Assembly: GCA_020444005.1 (NCBI GenBank)
Contig: JAHLLU010000057.1
Span: forward strand, 1-9,326
Direction: 5' to 3'
DNA length: 9,326 bases
Source: an archaeon
GTDB lineage: Archaea > Thermoproteota > Bathyarchaeia > TCS64
Shown: in pieces, positions 6,478 to 9,326 of the stretch
Numbering within the stretch: position 1 is the first letter of the stretch
How the letters are laid out: each line of letters starts with the position of its first letter
Program-made: the position numbers and the translations under genes
Notes under the pieces: generated by a model
Told to the model about the DNA's origin: nothing
The model's input: only the letters and a program-made list of their open reading frames with translations
Databases searched by the model: none

Positions 6478-6494
6478 TTTTTTTTATTCTTTTT
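6478..6494 (+). terminator. T-rich terminator after the aminotransferase
   Basis: T8 at 6478-6485 followed by TCTTTTT just downstream, starting 8 bases after the stop codon. This is a strong candidate for archaeal intrinsic termination. Its second T block merges with the putative box A of nfo. Confidence 0.65.
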
Positions 6495-6496
6495 AT
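6489..6496 (+). promoter_or_regulatory. Putative box A of nfo
   Basis: TCTTTTTATC contains a TTTTTAT core whose centre is about 26 bases before the ATG at 6520. No Shine-Dalgarno sequence precedes the ATG, so a leaderless message is likely. Confidence 0.4.
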
Positions 6497-6519
6497 CTTA
6501 CAACTCCTGATTAATGTAG

Positions 6520-7371
6520 ATGAAGATAGGCTGTCATGTCTCAATCGCAGATAGTATCGATAGAGCAGTAGACCGAGCATCAGAGATTAGGTGTAACACA
6601 TTCCAGATTTTTACAAGAAGCCCTAGGATGTGGAAAGCAAGAGAACTTTCTGAAGAAGAGGTAACTGCTTTCAAGGAAAAAATTGGAAAAACAGAGATCA
6701 GCCCAGCTGTTAGTCATATGCCTTATCTTCCGAATCTTAGTTCATCGAATCCAAAGCCATACAAACGGTCTATTGATACTCTCAGACTTGAACTTGAGAG
6801 ATGTAACATGCTTGAGATACCTTACTTGGTAACTCACCTAGGTAGTCATCTAGGAAAAGGCAAGGTAAAGGGTCAGAAACAGATTGTGAACGCAATTAAT
6901 ACGGCTGTATCTGGACTTGATAAGCATCCAATGATTCTTCTTGAGAACACATCAGGCAAAACCAACGAGACAGGCTCAACCTTCATTGAGATAGGAGAGA
7001 TAATCGAGAAGGTCTCAACAGACCATGTTGGTGTATGTTTTGATACCTGTCACGCCTATGCCCGAGGATATGATATTACAAGTCCAAAGGGGCTAATGGA
7101 TACGATTAATGAGATTGAGTCAAACATTGGCATGGATAAAATCAAAATAGTTCATCTTAACGATTCCAAAGGCGAACTGGGCTCAAGAATGGATCGCCAC
7201 AATCACATTGGAGAAGGCAATATTGGTGAGAAAGGATTCCTCAACTTCTTATCAAGCTCATTTAGGGAAAAACCATTGATACTGGAGACTCCGGTTGATG
7301 ATTTTAGAAGTGATAAGGATAACGTGGAGAAAGCTAAGGAGCTCTATATGTGGGCGAATAAGGTTGTCTGA
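6520..7371 (+). CDS. nfo: Endonuclease IV (AP endonuclease)
   Basis: Zinc-dependent endonuclease that cuts 5' of abasic sites in DNA during base excision repair; a TIM-barrel enzyme of the AP endonuclease family 2. The 283 residues match the family's usual 280-290. All nine metal ligands can be placed: His66 (SHMPYL), His106 (THLGSH), Glu142 (LLENTSG), Asp175 and His178 (FDTCHAYARG), His212 (VHLNDS), Asp225 and His227 (DRHNHIGEGNIG) and Glu256 (ILETP). The start MKIGCHVS is the standard family N-terminus, so ATG 6520 is secure. Composition is more AT-rich than argF or the aminotransferase. The last 28 bases overlap the 3' end of a small gene on the opposite strand. Its message probably ends at T-rich tracts inside that gene (for example T6 at 7462-7467). 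Confidence 0.96.
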   Translation: MKIGCHVSIADSIDRAVDRASEIRCNTFQIFTRSPRMWKARELSEEEVTAFKEKIGKTEISPAVSHMPYLPNLSSSNPKPYKRSIDTLRLELERCNMLEIPYLVTHLGSHLGKGKVKGQKQIVNAINTAVSGLDKHPMILLENTSGKTNETGSTFIEIGEIIEKVSTDHVGVCFDTCHAYARGYDITSPKGLMDTINEIESNIGMDKIKIVHLNDSKGELGSRMDRHNHIGEGNIGEKGFLNFLSSSFREKPLILETPVDDFRSDKDNVEKAKELYMWANKVV

Positions 7372-7586
7372 TAGGTTGGTGCTTCTACTTCGTTGAGTAT
7401 TATTCTGAGGGCTGTTTGGCTGAGTTCAATTAGTTCTCTATTGGTTAGTGTTGGATAGATGTTTTTTCCTACGCGTAGTATTGGGTCGATTGTTGTTATT
7501 TTCTTGTTTTTTGATTCTGCGTAGTCTTTTGTTGTTCGGACTAGTCGGTTGACCTGATCCGCTCGCAGTCTCTTTACGATTGCCAT
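7344..7586 (-). CDS. Small basic protein of unknown function
   Basis: An 80-residue protein, basic at its N-terminus and without signal peptide or membrane segment. I do not recognise the family. Residues 1-28 are Arg/Lys-rich and probably helical (MAIVKRLRADQVNRLVRTTK), then a short ITTIDPILRVGKN stretch, then LTNRELIELSQTALRIILNE (47-66), which reads as a clear amphipathic helix. That would fit a small DNA/RNA-binding or oligomerising protein, but nothing identifies it; it lacks the sequence marks of an archaeal histone, Alba or ArsR protein. ATG at 7586 is chosen over the in-frame ATG at 7637 because a good TATA box lies between them, placing the transcript start near 7599 with a leader of about 13 bases. 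It overlaps the 3' end of nfo by 28 bases, tail to tail. The reality of the gene rests on the promoter, the plausible helix pattern and the lack of another gene here. Confidence 0.7.
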   Translation of the reverse strand: MAIVKRLRADQVNRLVRTTKDYAESKNKKITTIDPILRVGKNIYPTLTNRELIELSQTALRIILNEVEAPTYQTTLFAHI

Positions 7587-7620
7587 TTGTTTATCGACCA
7601 AGAAATACAATAATTTCTTA

Positions 7621-7629
7621 GTATATAAG
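7621..7629 (-). promoter_or_regulatory. Box A (TATA) of the small - strand gene
   Basis: Read on the - strand this is CTTATATAC, an excellent match to the archaeal TATA element and the clearest one in the window. Transcription is expected about 25 bases on, near 7599, only 13 bases before the ATG at 7586. Confidence 0.65.
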
Positions 7630-7639
7630 TATTTCATGT

Positions 7640-7847
7640 TTTACCCCAAATTTATTTCTAGACTGGTCAGTGAAAGTGGGTTGTGTTTTATTATTGATCG
7701 ATAAAAGAGCGGTTAAAAGAGCCTCTTTTAGACTAAAAACAGGAAAACCGATTTTATGTAACCTAATCATTTCTGAACAGTCACCTATCCGTATACATAA
7801 TTTCGGATACCAATAACTTCCCTGTAACCAAACAAAACCAAAAAGGG
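7640..7847. other. Non-coding gap between small gene and tRNA promoter
   Basis: About 200 bases with no convincing gene on either strand. A reading frame on the - strand (7872-7618) lacks a sensible start context and reads through the TATA box of the small gene. Visible structure consists of a repeat/palindrome cluster at 7702-7730 and a weak 6-base inverted repeat (TATCCG 7786-7791, CGGATA 7804-7809). No T tract, riboswitch-like fold or C/D-box signature stands out. Confidence 0.5.
7702..7730. repeat. Direct repeat plus perfect palindrome (TAAAAGAG cluster)
   Basis: TAAAAGAGC occurs at 7702-7710 and again at 7714-7722, a spacing of 12 bases. The second copy forms a perfect 17-base palindrome with CTCTTTTA at 7723-7730 (8-base arms, one central base). 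Three half-sites in 29 bases suggest a protein-binding array or an RNA hairpin. It sits about 75-100 bases upstream of the small - strand gene's TATA box and 120 bases upstream of the tRNA promoter. No T tract follows it on either strand within 10 bases, so a terminator is less likely. Confidence 0.6.
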
Positions 7848-7858
7848 GCAATATTAAA
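7848..7858 (+). promoter_or_regulatory. Putative box A of the tRNA-Thr gene
   Basis: CAATATTAAAA is centred about 35 bases before the first tRNA base at 7888. That allows a start site 25 bases downstream and a short 5' leader removed by RNase P. The position is typical of archaeal tRNA genes. Confidence 0.5.
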
Positions 7859-7887
7859 AAGAAAGCTCTCAATCAATAGGATACATC

Positions 7888-7966
7888 GCCCCGATAGCTC
7901 TAGCTCGGTTAAAGCGCTTCCTTGGTAAGGAAGAGACCGCGGGTTCAAATCCCGCTCGGGGCTCCA
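7888..7966 (+). tRNA. tRNA-Thr (anticodon GGT), CCA encoded
   Basis: The acceptor stem GCCCCGA/TCGGGGC (7888-7894, 7956-7962) pairs over all 7 bases; discriminator T7963 is followed by encoded CCA (7964-7966). The anticodon arm is CTTCC-TTGGTAA-GGAAG (7917-7933) with anticodon GGT at 7924-7926, which reads ACC/ACU (Thr). The variable loop is AGACC and the T-arm GCGGG-TTCAAAT-CCCGC (7939-7955) is perfect. There is no intron. The D-arm is odd: TAGCTC occurs twice in tandem (7895-7906), and a regular four-pair stem GCTT/AAGC with A14, G15, G18-G19 and A21 in their proper places appears only if one base (C7900) is left out. The mature length is therefore 76 rather than 75 before CCA. Either the D-stem carries a bulged C or there is a sequence error. 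It converges on the peptidase gene, whose stop codon lies 3 bases beyond the CCA. Confidence 0.93.
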
Positions 7967-7969
7967 TTT

Positions 7970-9326
7970 CTACAATAAATCACTATGTCTGAGAAGCGCT
8001 TCTGTTGAGGGTTCTCGTCCCATAAATTCCTTGAATATTTTCATGGGTTCAACTGAGCCTCCCAAAGCAAGGAATGATTCCCTGAACTGTTTGCCCAGTC
8101 TCTTTACCTTTGAATCGTTTTCCAGTCCAACCTCTTCGAAAGCAGAGAATAGATCAGCACTCAAGACCTCAGCCCATTTGTAGCTATAGTATCCTGCAGC
8201 ATAACCACCTGCAAAAATATGACTAAATGCACAGAGAAAGTGATCGTCTTTCATTGGGGGAATTACCTTGGTTTTCTCAGCAATTCTTTGATGAACATCA
8301 AACGCAGTCTCCTCACCCTCTGGATCAAAGCTGCTATGGAGCGTCATATCCGTTAACCCAAATTCTAACTGACGCACCATGGCGCTAGCAGCCATATAGA
8401 CCCGAGTTTTACGGAGCTTTTCCACATAATGATCAGGTAACGGTTCACCAGTTTCCCAGTGTCCAGAGATGGTTCTAAGAATAGGCTCATGATAGCACCA
8501 GTTTTCCATGAACTGGCTACATATCTCAACAGCATCCCACTCTACACCGTTGATTCCTGAGACATCAGCAATATCCACGGTTGTCAACATTCCCTGAAGA
8601 CAGTGACCAAACTCATGGAAAATAGTAGTAACCTCATCAAAACTCATCAATGAAGGCTTATCCCCAACCGGCGGAGTACCATTTGCGTTCAAGTAAACAA
8701 CTGGAAGTCTAACCTTTCCATCTATCACTCTTCGATCTAAACAGTTGTCCATCCATGCTCCACCTCGTTTCTCGGCAGGTCTACTGTAGACGTCTGTGTA
8801 GAAGCTAGCTACTTGTTTTCCAGCCTCGTATACTTTGTAGTACTTTACATCTGGGTTCCAGACTGGAGCTTCTCCATCAGCCTCCTTGATAGTAACTCCA
8901 AATAGAAACTCGGTGAGTTTGAACATACCATCCAGTACCTTAGTCATAGGGAAGTATGGTCTAAGTTCATCATCAGTAAAATCGAATAGCTTCTCCTTGA
9001 GACGCTCAGACCAGAAACCAGTATCCCAATGATTTAAAGGCTCAACCTGTCCGCCCTCAGAGGCAATCTTCTCCAAATCATTGAACTCTTTGACCTGATG
9101 AGGCTTGGACGCAGTGAAAAGCTCGTCAAGCATATCAAATACAGCAGCCACACTGGGAGCCATCTTTGAATCAATACTCAGATCCGCGAAACATTCAAAC
9201 CCTAAGAGCGCAGCAAGTTCCTTTCGCAGTAATAAAATCCTAGCTATCAATGGCTGATTATCCCATTCACCTGAATCAGCTCTAGTTGAATACGCTCGTA
9301 GAAGCTTTTCACGTTGATCCCTTCTT
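7970..9326 (-). CDS. prlC: M3-family zinc oligopeptidase, OpdA/PrlC-like (partial, N-terminus beyond the window)
   Basis: Cytosolic metallopeptidase that cuts short peptides and signal-peptide fragments. The frame ends at TAG 7972-7970 and stays open to the right edge, giving about 451 residues; family members are about 680 long, so roughly 230 N-terminal residues are outside. TTG at 9250 is not the start: upstream codons continue with RAYSTRADSGEWDNQPLI, a conserved family stretch. Counting from that TTG, the zinc site FHEFGH has His212, Glu213 and His216 (bases 8603-8617), and the third ligand is Glu242 in GVEWDAVEICSQFMENW. The closing substrate loop FSHIFAGGYAAGYYSYKWAEV and the C-terminal GREPSxxALLRHS are intact. 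These features point to the oligopeptidase A rather than the Dcp subgroup. The usual ELPSQ after the third ligand reads EICSQ. M3 peptidases are mainly bacterial and eukaryotic, so acquisition by transfer is plausible. Confidence 0.95.
   Translation of the reverse strand, partial: RRDQREKLLRAYSTRADSGEWDNQPLIARILLLRKELAALLGFECFADLSIDSKMAPSVAAVFDMLDELFTASKPHQVKEFNDLEKIASEGGQVEPLNHWDTGFWSERLKEKLFDFTDDELRPYFPMTKVLDGMFKLTEFLFGVTIKEADGEAPVWNPDVKYYKVYEAGKQVASFYTDVYSRPAEKRGGAWMDNCLDRRVIDGKVRLPVVYLNANGTPPVGDKPSLMSFDEVTTIFHEFGHCLQGMLTTVDIADVSGINGVEWDAVEICSQFMENWCYHEPILRTISGHWETGEPLPDHYVEKLRKTRVYMAASAMVRQLEFGLTDMTLHSSFDPEGEETAFDVHQRIAEKTKVIPPMKDDHFLCAFSHIFAGGYAAGYYSYKWAEVLSADLFSAFEEVGLENDSKVKRLGKQFRESFLALGGSVEPMKIFKEFMGREPSTEALLRHSDLL

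Noticed and set aside
7587..7637. Longer version of the small - strand protein starting at 7637
   Set aside because: That start lies upstream of the strong TATA element at 7621-7629, so it would not be in the transcript.
7786..7809. Inverted repeat TATCCG/CGGATA with 12-base loop
   Set aside because: Six-base arms with an AT-rich loop are expected by chance in a gap of this size; no T tract or gene end is positioned to use it.
7618..7872. 84-residue - strand frame with a hydrophobic N-terminus in the gap before the tRNA
   Set aside because: The start looks signal-peptide-like, but there is no TATA box or ribosome binding site before it, the frame runs through the palindrome cluster and over the small gene's TATA box, and the translation resembles no protein. 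I leave it as non-coding.
9248..9250. TTG at 9250 as the start of the oligopeptidase
   Set aside because: The frame stays open to the window edge and encodes a conserved family stretch (TRADSGEWDNQPLI region) upstream of it; the gene is simply cut by the edge.
1..9326. Search for CRISPR arrays, insertion sequences, integrases, rRNA or phage genes
   Set aside because: No regularly spaced repeats, transposase motifs, terminal inverted repeats or rRNA-like stretches are visible.

Overview
The window looks like a stretch of an archaeal chromosome. The evidence is AT-rich box A (TATA-like) elements about 25 bases before several start codons, start codons that fall on or close to the predicted transcription start (little or no leader), oligo-T tracts after genes, no clear bacterial -35/-10 promoters, and a mostly archaeal-looking gene set. 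I cannot fix the lineage from sequence alone; an Asgard- or TACK-like mesophile is possible but is only a guess.

Left part (1-2356, all + strand): the C-terminal end of a probable ferritin-like helical protein (3-272); an ornithine carbamoyltransferase gene, argF (373-1311), with its own promoter; then two abutting genes for small exported proteins (1367-1891 and 1892-2356). These two are diverged copies of each other and match no family I recognise.

Middle (2402-6470, + strand): two related 12-helix MFS transporters (2402-3697 and 3758-5083), each with an unusual glycine-rich insertion in its C-terminal half, then a class III PLP aminotransferase (5130-6470). A palindrome overlaps the putative box A of the aminotransferase. 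argF and the aminotransferase both act in the chemistry of ornithine and related amino acids, but they are separated by unrelated genes and probably belong to separate transcription units.

Right part (6520-9326): endonuclease IV (nfo, 6520-7371, +) with all nine metal ligands. It converges on, and overlaps by 28 bases, a small unrecognised gene on the - strand (7344-7586) that has a clear TATA box. A gap of about 300 bases holds a repeat/palindrome cluster. A tRNA-Thr(GGT) gene with encoded CCA follows (7888-7966), carrying an apparent one-base insertion in its D-arm. The window closes with the C-terminal two thirds of an M3-family oligopeptidase (7970 to the edge, - strand), whose stop lies 3 bases from the tRNA CCA end.

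I see no CRISPR array, insertion sequence, phage gene or rRNA. Most of the window is ordinary housekeeping. The parts most worth checking are the exported paralog pair, the MFS insertions and base-composition switches, the changed substrate-loop residue in ArgF, the unusual tRNA D-arm and the small - strand gene.
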